This document shows positions 8,409 to 17,159 of a stretch of 41,808 nucleotides of DNA, one piece after another. A program made the position numbers and the translations under genes. The stretch is from NCBI GenBank assembly GCA_913052165.1, contig CAJXEC010000008.1, positions 1-41,808 on the forward strand, given 5' to 3'. Under the pieces are notes generated by a model. It worked only from the letters and a program-made list of their open reading frames with translations, searched no databases and was not told the origin of the DNA. Source of the stretch: an uncultured Rhodospirillaceae bacterium (GTDB lineage: Bacteria > Pseudomonadota > Alphaproteobacteria > MPNO01 > UBA2964). The stretch's first letter is position 1, and every line of letters begins with the position of its first letter.

Positions 8409-9106
8409 CCACTAGAATTAAACTTACGGCTAAAGATGGACACGAGTTCGCCGTTACGCATGCTCATGCTGCTCAAGCAGTTGGTAGCGTAATTATTCTC
8501 CATGCTGTGTATGGCATTACTGACCACATTAGTAAGCTCTGCAACAGATTTGCGACTGCAGGATTTTCTTCTTTTGCCCCGTGGTTGTTTGATCGGGTGC
8601 AAGCGGATCTTGTTTATCCCTATACACCGGACGGAACAAAATCGGGGAGTGAGAGCTACAAGAGTATTCCCCAAGATAAACTCCTAATGGATATTGATGC
8701 CTGCCGCGAGGAAGCCAATAAATATGGCAATGTTGCAATTTGCGGTTTCTGCACGGGGGGGACTTGGGCCTGGGTTGGGGCAAGTGCCTTGGATTTCGAT
8801 GCCGCGGTGGTCTTTTATGGTTCTCAGGTCATTGAACACATCCATCGTAGCCCTAATTGTCCAACCGAAATGCATTATGGTGACGAAGATTTTGTCGTCC
8901 CAATAAATCTTGTTGAAATGATTAGAACGAAACATTTAGATGTACCCTGTCATTTATATGAGGGCTGCAATCACGCATTTTTTAACCCTGATCAGAAGTT
9001 TTATAATGCTAAGGCGGCTGATTTGATGTGGAACCGTTCTCTGAATTTTCTTCGGGAGCAGCTGTCGAAATCGAGGAGCCTGGGCGAACGAAATATTTGT
9101 AACTAA
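8405..9106 (+). CDS. Dienelactone hydrolase-family protein
   Basis: A 233-residue alpha/beta hydrolase. The nucleophile elbow GFCTGG carries Cys116, as in dienelactone hydrolases. The rest of the triad is Asp162 (in YGDEDFVVP) and His190 (in CNHAFF). The family's Glu36, which holds the Cys in its resting state, is replaced by Ala34 here (ILHAVYGI where QE/WW-type sequences are usual). Dienelactone hydrolase opens 4-carboxymethylenebutenolide in the chlorocatechol pathway, but many relatives have other esters or lactones as substrates. The start overlaps the dioxygenase stop by four bases. It is the last gene of the plus-strand operon and is followed by a hairpin. Family membership is secure, the reaction is not. 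Confidence 0.85.
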   Translation: MTTRIKLTAKDGHEFAVTHAHAAQAVGSVIILHAVYGITDHISKLCNRFATAGFSSFAPWLFDRVQADLVYPYTPDGTKSGSESYKSIPQDKLLMDIDACREEANKYGNVAICGFCTGGTWAWVGASALDFDAAVVFYGSQVIEHIHRSPNCPTEMHYGDEDFVVPINLVEMIRTKHLDVPCHLYEGCNHAFFNPDQKFYNAKAADLMWNRSLNFLREQLSKSRSLGERNICN

Positions 9107-9468
9107 ATGCCGGTCTTCTGATTGTTAGCCATTCCAAAAGGAATGGACCGAGCAAAACTATTGGGTCATTTGCAGAGAGGTAAAGTCGTAGCCGACTGCT
9201 AAATGTAAAATATCGCCTCCAGAGAGGTTCGTGAAAGTAATGAGAATTTAGCATTTTGCCTCTTATTTTTCGACCGAAAAACTCTATAGTTGGGCTTTGA
9301 AATGTATAAGGGGATTTATATTTTGGTTGCTTGACGGAAAGCCCTCTAGTCAAAAAATGCGTGTATATAGGTAGCAAAATGTTCGGAATTTTTCATATGC
9401 CCTTGGACATTAGAACAACATCGTCCTAGCCTGCCGATCATAGATCAGGAGAAAAGGGACATGGTCGT
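9107..9468. other. Intergenic stretch between the catabolic operon and DUF3126
   Basis: This 362-base gap holds no convincing gene. It contains the hairpin at 9129-9146 and a second short inverted repeat, AGTCG/CGACT, at 9184-9197. A 122-codon frame on the minus strand (9009-9377) crosses it, but it invades the end of the hydrolase gene and resembles nothing I know. The promoter of the DUF3126-cyclophilin pair should lie near its right end, but I could not pick out a clear -35/-10 pair. Confidence 0.5.
9129..9146 (+). terminator. Perfect hairpin after the hydrolase gene
   Basis: CCATTCC, loop AAAA, GGAATGG: a perfect 7-base-pair stem 22 bases after the stop of the catabolic operon. No run of T follows, so intrinsic termination is uncertain. 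It may instead be a 3' end protection or processing structure. Confidence 0.35.
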
Positions 9469-9693
9469 ATGACGCCGGTTGAAATTGCTAAAGTACAGGC
9501 ATACTTAAGAAAGACTTTTTCAAATAATTTGATTAAAGTTATTCCACCTCAAAGATCTTCAGGCCCTGTCGAGGTGCAGATCGGTGAGGAATTTATTGGA
9601 GTTTTGCATCGAGACGATGATGAAGGAGAAGTTTCCTATTCGCTCCTGATGTCGATATTGGAAGAAGATCTACCCTCTGATTTAATTAATTGA
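9469..9693 (+). CDS. DUF3126 family protein
   Basis: A 74-residue protein with the hallmark pattern of DUF3126, a small family almost confined to Alphaproteobacteria: an opening EIAKVQAYLRKTF, a central IGEEFIGVLHRDDDEGE and an end reading SILEEDLP. Its function is unknown. It has no membrane segment or signal, so it should be cytoplasmic and acidic. The start is fixed by the ribosome site AAGGGA nine bases upstream. An ATG at 9460 is out of frame and stops at once. The cyclophilin gene begins nine bases after its stop, so the two are likely co-transcribed. It is a useful taxonomic marker for this part of the window. Confidence 0.9.
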   Translation: MTPVEIAKVQAYLRKTFSNNLIKVIPPQRSSGPVEVQIGEEFIGVLHRDDDEGEVSYSLLMSILEEDLPSDLIN

Positions 9694-9702
9694 GAAATTT
9701 AT

Positions 9703-10353
9703 ATGCATCGTAGAAGTATTTTTTGGGCGTCTTTGGTAGGGGCTCTGAGTTGTGTTTTAGCTTTGGTTTATCTTACCGGACCAAAATCAGGACCCTTATC
9801 AACCGCAGCGAATACTGCTGCTGAAACGACAAAATCAAAAATACCAGGAAGGACTAAACAAATGAGAATGATCACCACTGAAGGTGAAATTGTGTTGGAG
9901 CTTTTTGAAGATGAGGCACCCGAAACAGTTGCTAACTTCAAACAATACGCTGTAAGCGGTCACTATGATGGAACAGTGTTCCATCGAGTTATAAAAGGCT
10001 TCATGATCCAGGGTGGCGGGTTCGAGCCTGGCATGACCCAAAAAGAGACTGGGGAACCGATTAAAAATGAAGCTGACAATGGGGTTAAGAATGAAGCCGG
10101 GACAATAGCTATGGCCCGGACCAATGACCCGCATTCAGCTACCGCTCAGTTTTTTATCAATGTCGCCAACAACGAGTTTCTAAATCACAGATCACCTGAT
10201 CCACAAGGTTGGGGGTATGCCGTATTTGGTAAGGTTATCTCAGGTATGGATGTAGTGAAGAGTATCGAAAATGTAGCGACAGGTCAGCAGGGGCCTCATG
10301 GAGATGTTCCTAATTCTGATGTAATTATAAAAAAGGTGGAGGAAATCGAGTAG
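9703..10353 (+). CDS. Cyclophilin-type peptidyl-prolyl isomerase
   Basis: A 216-residue isomerase that speeds cis-trans rotation before proline. Residues 1-26 form a hydrophobic membrane anchor or signal, then a short linker rich in Ala and Thr, then the cyclophilin domain from about residue 52. Key motifs are [19 protein letters not shown], with the catalytic Arg in FHRV, and [15 protein letters not shown]. The bacterial PpiA/PpiB pattern is complete. The anchor suggests action on proteins in the periplasm or at the membrane face. It follows the DUF3126 gene closely and converges with the cyclodeaminase gene with an 11-base gap. PpiA would be a reasonable name if it is exported, but this is not certain enough to assign. 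Confidence 0.92.
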   Translation: MHRRSIFWASLVGALSCVLALVYLTGPKSGPLSTAANTAAETTKSKIPGRTKQMRMITTEGEIVLELFEDEAPETVANFKQYAVSGHYDGTVFHRVIKGFMIQGGGFEPGMTQKETGEPIKNEADNGVKNEAGTIAMARTNDPHSATAQFFINVANNEFLNHRSPDPQGWGYAVFGKVISGMDVVKSIENVATGQQGPHGDVPNSDVIIKKVEEIE

Positions 10354-10364
10354 TTCTTATCCTG

Positions 10365-11354
10365 TTACATCAGTCGAGGTGGAACTTTCAACCTTTCTGG
10401 AGCGAGGTGAACTGCGTCGGAACCTGATACGCGCTTGTATATTTCTATAGCCATCGCGAGATCAGAGATCCCCATACCCATCGCTTTAAAAAGCGTTAGA
10501 TCCGCGTTGGGAGGCCGAGTAACCCCCTCGGATATTATTTTCCCTATTGTCCAGACATTTGCCCACTTTTGAGGGCTATTGGCAAAATATGACCGGAATT
10601 CTGCCGATAGGTTTTTGACGTTGTCGGTATTATCTACCGCTACGACCGCACACCGCGAAAAAACATCTTGGGTGAATTCGACCCGAGCGGGCACTATGGC
10701 GCCCATGGCGTTGATGTGTGCTCCTTGCTCTAACATCGCTGATTTAAGGAAGGGTTGTGTCGAGTTTGTAACCAAAGTCAATAATGGAGCGCCCTCTGTA
10801 GCTTCCTCTAGAGAGGATGAATTTATTACCTCACAATCAAATTGGTTTTTTACCTGTTCAACTAATGACTCTCTATTTTTGGGATCTCGACTAAATATCC
10901 GCAACGTTTTCAATGGACGGGCTATATTACAGGCGCCGATTTGAGGAATAGCTTGTTTGCCAGTACCGATGATGGTCATGTCTTGAGCGCCCGAGGAAGC
11001 AAGGCGACGAGTACCCACCCCGGTCATAGCGGCTGTTCGCAGTTGGCCAAGCGCTGTCGCTTCAATTATTGCCCTCAAAGACCCATCTTCCTGCGAAAAC
11101 AAGGATACAATTGTCTCTGACTTTCCTCGAACATTTATCCATGTTTTAAAACCGCAAAGACCTGCGCCCTCTACGGAGGCCCCCAATGCGTGCATCGCGT
11201 CATTTTCCGCTACCATAAGATGAGCCTTGGTCATGTTCTTGGCTTTCCCTTCCCCTTCCATCAGAAGGGTTCGCTCAAGGGCATCCATGGCATCGGTTAA
11301 ACTTAGGACGGCTGTAGCTTCTTTTTCAGTAATCCAAAGCGGTGCTGAAGTCAT
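10365..11354 (-). CDS. Ornithine cyclodeaminase / mu-crystallin family protein
   Basis: A 329-residue NAD(P)-dependent protein. A Rossmann region with MTIIGTGKQAIPQIGA (about residues 125-140) binds the nucleotide, and the N-terminal domain has the LRTAAMTGVGTRRLA segment typical of the family. Members include ornithine cyclodeaminase, alanine dehydrogenase (archaeal), ketimine reductases and N-methyl amino acid or opine-type enzymes, so the exact reaction is open. The glycine loop reads GTGKQA rather than the common GxGxQA, a small variation. GGAG lies nine bases before the ATG. It is a single-gene unit on the minus strand, 138 bases downstream of glnS, with a candidate glnS terminator in between. 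Confidence 0.88.
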   Translation of the reverse strand: MTSAPLWITEKEATAVLSLTDAMDALERTLLMEGEGKAKNMTKAHLMVAENDAMHALGASVEGAGLCGFKTWINVRGKSETIVSLFSQEDGSLRAIIEATALGQLRTAAMTGVGTRRLASSGAQDMTIIGTGKQAIPQIGACNIARPLKTLRIFSRDPKNRESLVEQVKNQFDCEVINSSSLEEATEGAPLLTLVTNSTQPFLKSAMLEQGAHINAMGAIVPARVEFTQDVFSRCAVVAVDNTDNVKNLSAEFRSYFANSPQKWANVWTIGKIISEGVTRPPNADLTLFKAMGMGISDLAMAIEIYKRVSGSDAVHLAPERLKVPPRLM

Positions 11355-11464
11355 AAAATTTTCTCCTCAAGCCACTCTTGATTTTGTCTGATTTAGTAAA
11401 AAGGGAAAAGGTTGATGACTATTTCTTCGGAAATGTTGAGAGAAGAGTTGTGGGCTAATGCAAA

Positions 11465-11489
11465 ATAAATTTGGTCGCACCAAAAAATA
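11465..11489 (-). terminator. Candidate intrinsic terminator of glnS
   Basis: On the minus strand directly after the glnS stop the sequence reads TTTGGT, loop GCG, ACCAAA and then TTTATTTT. The stem occupies 11470-11484. A 6-base-pair stem followed by a T-rich tail fits a weak rho-independent terminator. Confidence 0.5.
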
Positions 11490-11492
11490 CCT

Positions 11493-13184
11493 TTATTGAT
11501 TTATTTTCGCCCAACTATCTCTCAGGCTTATCGTACGATTTAAGACAAGATTATTCTCTTTGGAGCAAATGTCAGCGCAAAAATATCCGAGTCTTTCCAA
11601 TTGCACTGCGGGGGAACCAGGTTTTAGATCGGTGATGGATTTCTCGATCTTGCAATCTTTTAAGATTTCCATTGAGCTTTTATTGATGTCCTCTAAATAA
11701 TTTCCTTCTTGGCCGGGTGCCTCAGAATTGAAGAGATGGGAATACAGTCTCACCTCTGCGTCTACCGCGGCATCAACCGAGACCCAATGTATGGTTCCGC
11801 GGACCTTTCGACCATCTGGTGCATTTCCGCCTCGGGTATCCGGATCATATGTACACCGAAGTTCGACGATGTCCCCTGAGGAATTTTTAATTACCTCTTC
11901 ACATGTTATAAAATATGCACAACGCAATCTCACCTCCCGGCCCGGACCAAGGCGGAAAAATTTTCGCGGTGGATCCTCCATGAAATCGTCTTGTTCTATC
12001 CAAAGTTCCCGGCCGAAGAGAACCTGTCTAGATCCGAATTGCGGTTTTCCTGGGTGGTTGGGGACCTCCATCTTTTCCAGATGGTTCTCTGGATAATTTT
12101 CTATAATAATTTTTAGTGGTTTTAGAACACCCATTTTCCTTAAAGAGGTCTCATTAAGGTTTTCGCGGATAGCAGAATCTAGCATTGCCTGTTCTACTAT
12201 TCCCTCGCTTTTTGAAATAGAAAGCTCGTTAATAAAAGACCGAATTGCGTCGGATGGAACTCCTCTCCGCCTTAATCCAGCAATTGTTGGCATTCGGGGG
12301 TCATCCCAGCCAGCAACGAAACCCTCTGTTACCAACTGTGTAAGACGCCGTTTGGAGAGAACAGTATGTGAAATATTCAGTTTCGAGAATTCGTACTGGT
12401 GGGGTGTAGAAGGCACAGGTAAATTCTCTATAAACCAGTCGTATAGGGGTCGGTGGTCCGAAAATTCAAGGGTGCAAAGTGAATGACTTATAAATTCTAT
12501 TGAGTCGGTTTGGCCATGCGCAAAATCATATGTGGGATATATACACCATTTATCGCCAGTTCTGGGATGGCTTGAATGTAAAATTCGATAAATGACAGGG
12601 TCACGTAGATTTATGTTCCCTGATGCCATATCGATCTTTGCTCTGAGAACTTTGGAGCCGTTCTCATAATGCCCATCCCTCATTTGATTAAAAAGTTCTA
12701 AATTTTCTTCCGCCGAACGATTACGGTACGGACTCTCGGTGCCTGGAACAGTCAATGTGCCGCGGTAATCTCTGATCTCGTCTGCTGTTAAATCATCCAC
12801 ATAGGCTTTATCAGTGCGGATTAGATGACATGCCCATTCATATAATAGCTCGAAATTATCGGAGGCATATCGAGGTTCGCCGGACCATGCGAAACCAAGC
12901 CACTCAACATCTTCTTGTATAGCGTTGATGAAGAGCTGGTCTTCTTTCACCGGATTGGTATCATCGAAACGTAAGTTACACTGCCCACCGTATTCTGCCG
13001 CGATCGTAAAATTAAGGCATATTGATTTAGCGTGACCTAAATGCAGAAAACCATTTGGCTCCGGTGGAAATCTCGTAACAATCTTTGTTGCGGACCCTGA
13101 AGCCAGATCTTTGTTGATTTGTTCGCGGATAAAGTCGCGGGTTGATCCGCCTTCTGAATTATGATCGTTTCGGGACTGGGGCAT
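11493..13184 (-). CDS. glnS: Glutaminyl-tRNA synthetase
   Basis: A 563-residue class I synthetase that charges tRNA-Gln directly with glutamine. The HIGH-type motif is in PPEPNGFLHLGHAKSI (residues 40-55), whose PEPNG is typical of GlnRS rather than bacterial GluRS. LRFDDTNPVKED follows, and the KMSKS counterpart is VLSKRRL. The C-terminal half is the beta-barrel anticodon-binding domain of GlnRS (for example RGTIHWVS), not the helical domain of GluRS. The length matches E. coli GlnRS (554 residues). Many Alphaproteobacteria lack this gene and form Gln-tRNA through GatCAB, so its presence is notable. No strong ribosome site is visible before the ATG. It is divergent from the thioesterase gene. 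Confidence 0.95.
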   Translation of the reverse strand: MPQSRNDHNSEGGSTRDFIREQINKDLASGSATKIVTRFPPEPNGFLHLGHAKSICLNFTIAAEYGGQCNLRFDDTNPVKEDQLFINAIQEDVEWLGFAWSGEPRYASDNFELLYEWACHLIRTDKAYVDDLTADEIRDYRGTLTVPGTESPYRNRSAEENLELFNQMRDGHYENGSKVLRAKIDMASGNINLRDPVIYRILHSSHPRTGDKWCIYPTYDFAHGQTDSIEFISHSLCTLEFSDHRPLYDWFIENLPVPSTPHQYEFSKLNISHTVLSKRRLTQLVTEGFVAGWDDPRMPTIAGLRRRGVPSDAIRSFINELSISKSEGIVEQAMLDSAIRENLNETSLRKMGVLKPLKIIIENYPENHLEKMEVPNHPGKPQFGSRQVLFGRELWIEQDDFMEDPPRKFFRLGPGREVRLRCAYFITCEEVIKNSSGDIVELRCTYDPDTRGGNAPDGRKVRGTIHWVSVDAAVDAEVRLYSHLFNSEAPGQEGNYLEDINKSSMEILKDCKIEKSITDLKPGSPAVQLERLGYFCADICSKENNLVLNRTISLRDSWAKINQ

Positions 13185-13285
13185 AATATTTATTACAAAA
13201 TAAGAACCAGACGCTTATCTGCCAGAAAATTTGGCGAAGGCCAAGTTTTTAAGGAGAAAGAGATCATCTCAAATAGGAGTATCAT

Positions 13286-13735
13286 ATGACAGATCCCCTT
13301 TCGACTGCAGGATTTATTAACGAGCACAAGATCAGAGTACTTTGGACAGACTCAGATCCTGCAGGAATAAATTTTTACGGCAACTACTTTAAATGGATGG
13401 ATGAAGCTGCCTACTATCTGTTCAAGGCGGGCGGTATTAGATGGGAGGAATGGCGTTCTCGATTTAATGCCCTTGGTATTCCACTCATTTCCGCACATGC
13501 AGATTTTACGGCACCCAGCGCATTTGGTGATGAATTACGCATTATCAGTGGGATCACAGAGTGGGGAACAAGCTCTTTTAAGATTGTCCATGTTTTTTTA
13601 AATAAAGAGATTACGGCAGCTGTCGGATATGAAAAACGTGTGTTTTGTCTGGGCGATCCGACGGACCCCAGCACTTTTAGATCTGCTCCTATTCCTCGAG
13701 AGGTAAGAGAGGGCTTGGGTGGCACCAAAGATTAG
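13286..13735 (+). CDS. Hotdog-fold acyl-CoA thioesterase (4-hydroxybenzoyl-CoA thioesterase-like)
   Basis: A 149-residue thioesterase that hydrolyses an acyl-CoA to the free acid and CoA. The signature WTDSDPAGINFYGNYFKWMD (residues 20-39) places the catalytic Asp at 24 in the DPAGI context of the 4-hydroxybenzoyl-CoA/YbgC branch. The long hotdog helix and the strands ADFTAPSAFGDELRI and YEKRVFCL follow. A good AGGAG ribosome site lies before the ATG. The gene stands alone, divergent from glnS and convergent with the first UbiD gene. Its neighbourhood of aromatic-acid genes suggests an aryl- or other CoA ester as substrate, but this is inference. Confidence 0.88.
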   Translation: MTDPLSTAGFINEHKIRVLWTDSDPAGINFYGNYFKWMDEAAYYLFKAGGIRWEEWRSRFNALGIPLISAHADFTAPSAFGDELRIISGITEWGTSSFKIVHVFLNKEITAAVGYEKRVFCLGDPTDPSTFRSAPIPREVREGLGGTKD

Positions 13736-13784
13736 GATGGGCTAGCCTTTAAGACTTTTTGCGAGATCATTGTAGCCAGATTTC

Positions 13785-15329
13785 TCAATCATTCTCTTCA
13801 TCAAACTCATCTAAAATTGGCGGTACTCCAGGCAGGCCAAATTCTGCCCATCGTCCCGCCACGCGATCATAAATAGACGATCTTAGTAGAGTGCGTGCGG
13901 GAAAATCTTCGTAATATTTGTGAGGTATACAAGCGTCTATGAAAGCTTTTGATCCATAAGGGCGGTCTTCGGTGATAACCTGGCTCGGATCTAGACCGGT
14001 AGACCATGTCTTTCTTTGGATATCAATGTCATCAGCAGGGTTGCAACGCGTGCTCATGGCCCACAATACCTGGTTCATATCGGCTGGATCGACGTCATGA
14101 TCTACAGCCACAATCCATTTGGTGTAATAAGCTGCCGCCGGGCATTGTGCGGCGGCAGCTAACACTTGTGCTGTATGTCCCGCATATTGCTGTTTGATAG
14201 AGACAACTAAATGCCCCCAGCCGGATGCAGCGGCCGGGTGGGAATAAACACCTTGAATCCCCGGGATTCCAAATCTTTGCAAATCGTCCCAAATCGCGGC
14301 TGACCGCATAATTGCGTAGTAAGAACCGATTTCACACGCGGGATAATTTGCCATCAAAGCTGCAGTATGGATTGGGGATTTTCTCATATGTAGGGCGGTA
14401 ACATGAATCACCGGCTGCGGTGATTGGGGTCGACCGTAATAGCCAGTAAATTCCCCCAGCGGGCCCTCGGGCATCTCATCGTCGCGCGCGACTATACCTT
14501 CGATCACAATTTCTGCTCGTGCAGGTATGGGAAGGGAAGTAGTCTCCCCTGTGGTTAGTGCCATTGGGTGGCCCGATATGCCTCCTATTATATCTAGCTC
14601 GGAGACTTCAGCTCCGTATGATTGGGCCGCGACCATAAAAGGAACTGGATCGATTCCATAAGCAGCAACGACTTCGCAGTCCTCGCCTTTTCGCCACCAT
14701 GCCTCTCGGTCCAATAATCCGTGCTTTCCTGGAGAGCAATACATGCCAATTTTTCGTTTACCTTGAACCATCTGGCGATAACAGCCGACATTGATGCGTC
14801 CTGTTTCCGGGTTTTTTGTGAACGTTATATCCCCTGTGCCAATATAATTTCCACCATCCCTAGGCCAGAATTTAGGAGCGGGAAGACGGGTCATGTCGAT
14901 ATCATCACCAGTGAGAACGATTTCATTCACGGGGGCGCCGTCAGGGTCAATCATCTCAGGACTTATACGTCTTCGGCTGAGTTCACGCGTCGCAAGGATC
15001 AATTCCTTCGGCAATAAATCTGGCTCTAGCCCCACTGCCAGCGCATACCTTCGGTTGCTGGAGCCTAACATATTAGAGAGCACTCGAGTTCCAGATTTAT
15101 CATTTTCGATATTTGTGAAAAGTAGCGCAGGGGATGCTTCATTCTGAGCAGCCATGTAGGTCGTAGCTGCGAGCTCCTCATTTGCTGAGACAGGCGCGTC
15201 GATCGTAAGCAGACCTCCATCTCTCTCTACCAAAGACAACCACTCACGTAGGTCTGCCGGTCCGCGTTGATTATTAAGTTTATTCCCAGGTTCCTCTGGG
15301 TTTTTTGCAAATTTCATTATATTTTTCAT
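13785..15329 (-). CDS. UbiD-family decarboxylase, copy 1
   Basis: A 514-residue member of the UbiD family, which uses prenylated FMN for reversible decarboxylation of aromatic or alpha,beta-unsaturated acids. Visible features are the N-terminal DLREWLSLVERDGGLLTID, the prFMN/metal-binding region around INVGCYRQMV (Arg185) and GKHG, and the acidic loop EGPLGEFTGYYG (residues 288-299) that supplies catalytic Glu residues. The C-terminal domain contains AVDHDVDPADMNQVLWAMSTR, typical of the family. The start is uncertain: a TTG at 15365 is possible, but the ATG at 15329 gives a length close to copy 2. It is divergent from the VOC and Rieske oxygenase genes with a gap of about 105 bases, probably holding both promoters. 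The substrate is unknown. Confidence 0.88.
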   Translation of the reverse strand: MKNIMKFAKNPEEPGNKLNNQRGPADLREWLSLVERDGGLLTIDAPVSANEELAATTYMAAQNEASPALLFTNIENDKSGTRVLSNMLGSSNRRYALAVGLEPDLLPKELILATRELSRRRISPEMIDPDGAPVNEIVLTGDDIDMTRLPAPKFWPRDGGNYIGTGDITFTKNPETGRINVGCYRQMVQGKRKIGMYCSPGKHGLLDREAWWRKGEDCEVVAAYGIDPVPFMVAAQSYGAEVSELDIIGGISGHPMALTTGETTSLPIPARAEIVIEGIVARDDEMPEGPLGEFTGYYGRPQSPQPVIHVTALHMRKSPIHTAALMANYPACEIGSYYAIMRSAAIWDDLQRFGIPGIQGVYSHPAAASGWGHLVVSIKQQYAGHTAQVLAAAAQCPAAAYYTKWIVAVDHDVDPADMNQVLWAMSTRCNPADDIDIQRKTWSTGLDPSQVITEDRPYGSKAFIDACIPHKYYEDFPARTLLRSSIYDRVAGRWAEFGLPGVPPILDEFDEEND

Positions 15330-15434
15330 GATCTGGAGAGTGCCATGTAAGGTGAATATAGGCAAAGAGTGTCAGATTGAAGAATGTTTAAAGATCTTTG
15401 GTTTCGACAGTGTTTAAGGGGCTTGAATAAGAAG

Positions 15435-15863
15435 ATGTTAAAACGTGTGGATCATATGAATTTACAAGTCCCGCCAGATCGAGAGGAACAAGCGTTATCC
15501 TTCTATCGAGATTTGATTGGTTTTAGGCCACTCAAGAAACCCGACAGCTTAGGACCGGGCGGCGGTCATTTTTGTGTTTCGGAAGAACCCTGGTACGAAC
15601 TTCATGTCGGGGTCGCCAGGGGCACTAGCTTTCGAGATGTATCAGAGGATAATGCGCTGCGAAATCACCTCGCTTTTCAAGTGGATGACTTGATAGCTGT
15701 GAAAAAGAAGTTTGCTGATGCCGGGGTAGAGATCATAGAAGCTAAGCCCGCTCTCTCACTGGAACGAGATTTTCACCAAGATAGATTTTTCATTATAGAC
15801 CCTGGGGGTAACCTTCTAGAAATACTGGTCCCACGGCGGCCGTATAGCTCCGCAAACCAGTGA
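15435..15863 (+). CDS. VOC-superfamily protein (glyoxalase/extradiol dioxygenase-like)
   Basis: A 142-residue single-domain protein of the vicinal oxygen chelate fold. Candidate metal ligands are His7 (RVDHMNLQV), His78 (RNHLAFQVDD) and Glu129 (GGNLLEILVP), the usual His/His/Glu pattern for a dimeric VOC enzyme. The start is set at 15435, because the 17 residues upstream in the same frame do not belong to the fold. It comes 12 bases before the Rieske alpha-subunit gene, on the same strand. Members act as glyoxalases, isomerases or ring-cleaving dioxygenases. The context suggests a step on the product of the Rieske oxygenase, but the chemistry is not determined by the sequence. Confidence 0.8.
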   Translation: MLKRVDHMNLQVPPDREEQALSFYRDLIGFRPLKKPDSLGPGGGHFCVSEEPWYELHVGVARGTSFRDVSEDNALRNHLAFQVDDLIAVKKKFADAGVEIIEAKPALSLERDFHQDRFFIIDPGGNLLEILVPRRPYSSANQ

Positions 15864-15875
15864 GACTTTTTTGTA

Positions 15876-17159
15876 ATGAGTGAACAAGATCCTTTTATTA
15901 TTGATGACCCTGAAAATCTGATTTTTAGGCTCAATCGTCGGACTCTCTCGGATCCATCTATACTTGATGAAGAGAGAAGAAAAGTTTTTGATCGAAGTTG
16001 GATTTATTGCGGGCACGCTTCCGAAATTCCGAATGTTGGAGATTTTGAAACCCGGAACGTTTGTGGCCGCCCGGTAATTTTTTGCCGAGACGAGGATAAC
16101 AAGGTCAGAGTGTTCCTTAATTCCTGTGCTCATCGGGGTGCCCAGGTGTGCCGCGAGAGATTTGGAAACGCGCGGCGATTTTACTGCTTCTACCACGGTT
16201 GGACTTATGGTTGTGATGGACGATTAAAAACGGTGCCTGCAGAGGACTCCTACCCTCCTAATTTTAATAAGGAACGACTCTCCCTGCGCGAACCACCAAG
16301 GGTGGAGGGGTATCGAGATTTTTGGTTCATTAGCTTTGACTCAGAAATCATGACCCTAGACGAGTATCTTGGAGATGCAAAAGACTATATTGACCTTGTT
16401 GTCGAGCAGTCTCCCTCTGGCCGAATGGAGATTGTCGAGGGCACCCAAGAGTATGATATCAAGGCAAACTGGAAGCTACTCGTAGAGAATAGCTTTGATG
16501 ACTACCATTTGGTGTCCACTCATAAAACTTGGCTTGATTATATGAAGGACTCTGGGGTTCAAATCCGAGCTCCCAAAGGGCAAGGCTTGCTGTTGCCGAC
16601 GCATGGTGTGGGAAAAAATCTCGGCAACGGCTGTGCGGTTATAGACAATATTAACTTCAGGGGTCGCCCTGTGGCGAAATGGATTTCGATTTACGGTGAG
16701 TCAGCCAAGGAAGAGATAGAGCAAATAAGACAGGAACTCGTAGAACGGCTCGGCGAAGAGAGGGCCGCTCGCGTGGCGGATACTAATAGAAATCTGGTGA
16801 TTTTTCCGAACCTTGTAATAAACGATGGATCTTCTGTGACGATCCGGGCGTTTTGGCCGTTGGCCGCAGATAAAATGAAGGTAACTGCTTGGGCCTTAGG
16901 TCCCGTTGAGGAAACTAAAAATGCCAGGGCTCGACGCTTGGATAGCTTCTTGACATTTTACGGGCCAGGCGGTTTCGCGACCCCCGATGACGTTGAGGCG
17001 TTAGAGTCCGTCCAGTTAGGTCTTCAAACTTGGAAAGAGCTCGAATGGTCTGAAATGACGCGGGGAATAGACAAGGAGGGCGAGCAGCTAAATACCGATG
17101 AGCTGCATCTCAGAACATTTTGGCGTCAGTGGAACAAGCTCATGACTCAAGCGGCATAA
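15876..17159 (+). CDS. Rieske ring-hydroxylating oxygenase, alpha subunit
   Basis: A 427-residue catalytic subunit of an aromatic-ring dioxygenase. The Rieske [2Fe-2S] ligands are Cys84, His86, Cys104 and His107 (CAHRG then CFYHGWTYG). The mononuclear iron site shows ENSFDDYHLVSTH with His211 and His216, preceded by the Asp that bridges to the neighbouring Rieske cluster. Length and motif spacing are standard. The enzyme adds O2 to an aromatic ring to give a cis-dihydrodiol, or demethylates/hydroxylates, with electrons from a ferredoxin or reductase not encoded here. The beta-subunit gene overlaps its stop by one base (TAATG). Upstream is the VOC gene, so VOC-alpha-beta form an operon. Confidence 0.93.
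   Translation: MSEQDPFIIDDPENLIFRLNRRTLSDPSILDEERRKVFDRSWIYCGHASEIPNVGDFETRNVCGRPVIFCRDEDNKVRVFLNSCAHRGAQVCRERFGNARRFYCFYHGWTYGCDGRLKTVPAEDSYPPNFNKERLSLREPPRVEGYRDFWFISFDSEIMTLDEYLGDAKDYIDLVVEQSPSGRMEIVEGTQEYDIKANWKLLVENSFDDYHLVSTHKTWLDYMKDSGVQIRAPKGQGLLLPTHGVGKNLGNGCAVIDNINFRGRPVAKWISIYGESAKEEIEQIRQELVERLGEERAARVADTNRNLVIFPNLVINDGSSVTIRAFWPLAADKMKVTAWALGPVEETKNARARRLDSFLTFYGPGGFATPDDVEALESVQLGLQTWKELEWSEMTRGIDKEGEQLNTDELHLRTFWRQWNKLMTQAA

Noticed and set aside
9009-9377. A 122-codon open frame on the minus strand in the long gap after the hydrolase gene
   Set aside because: It overlaps the hydrolase gene by about 98 bases on the other strand, has no family resemblance and no ribosome site that I can see.
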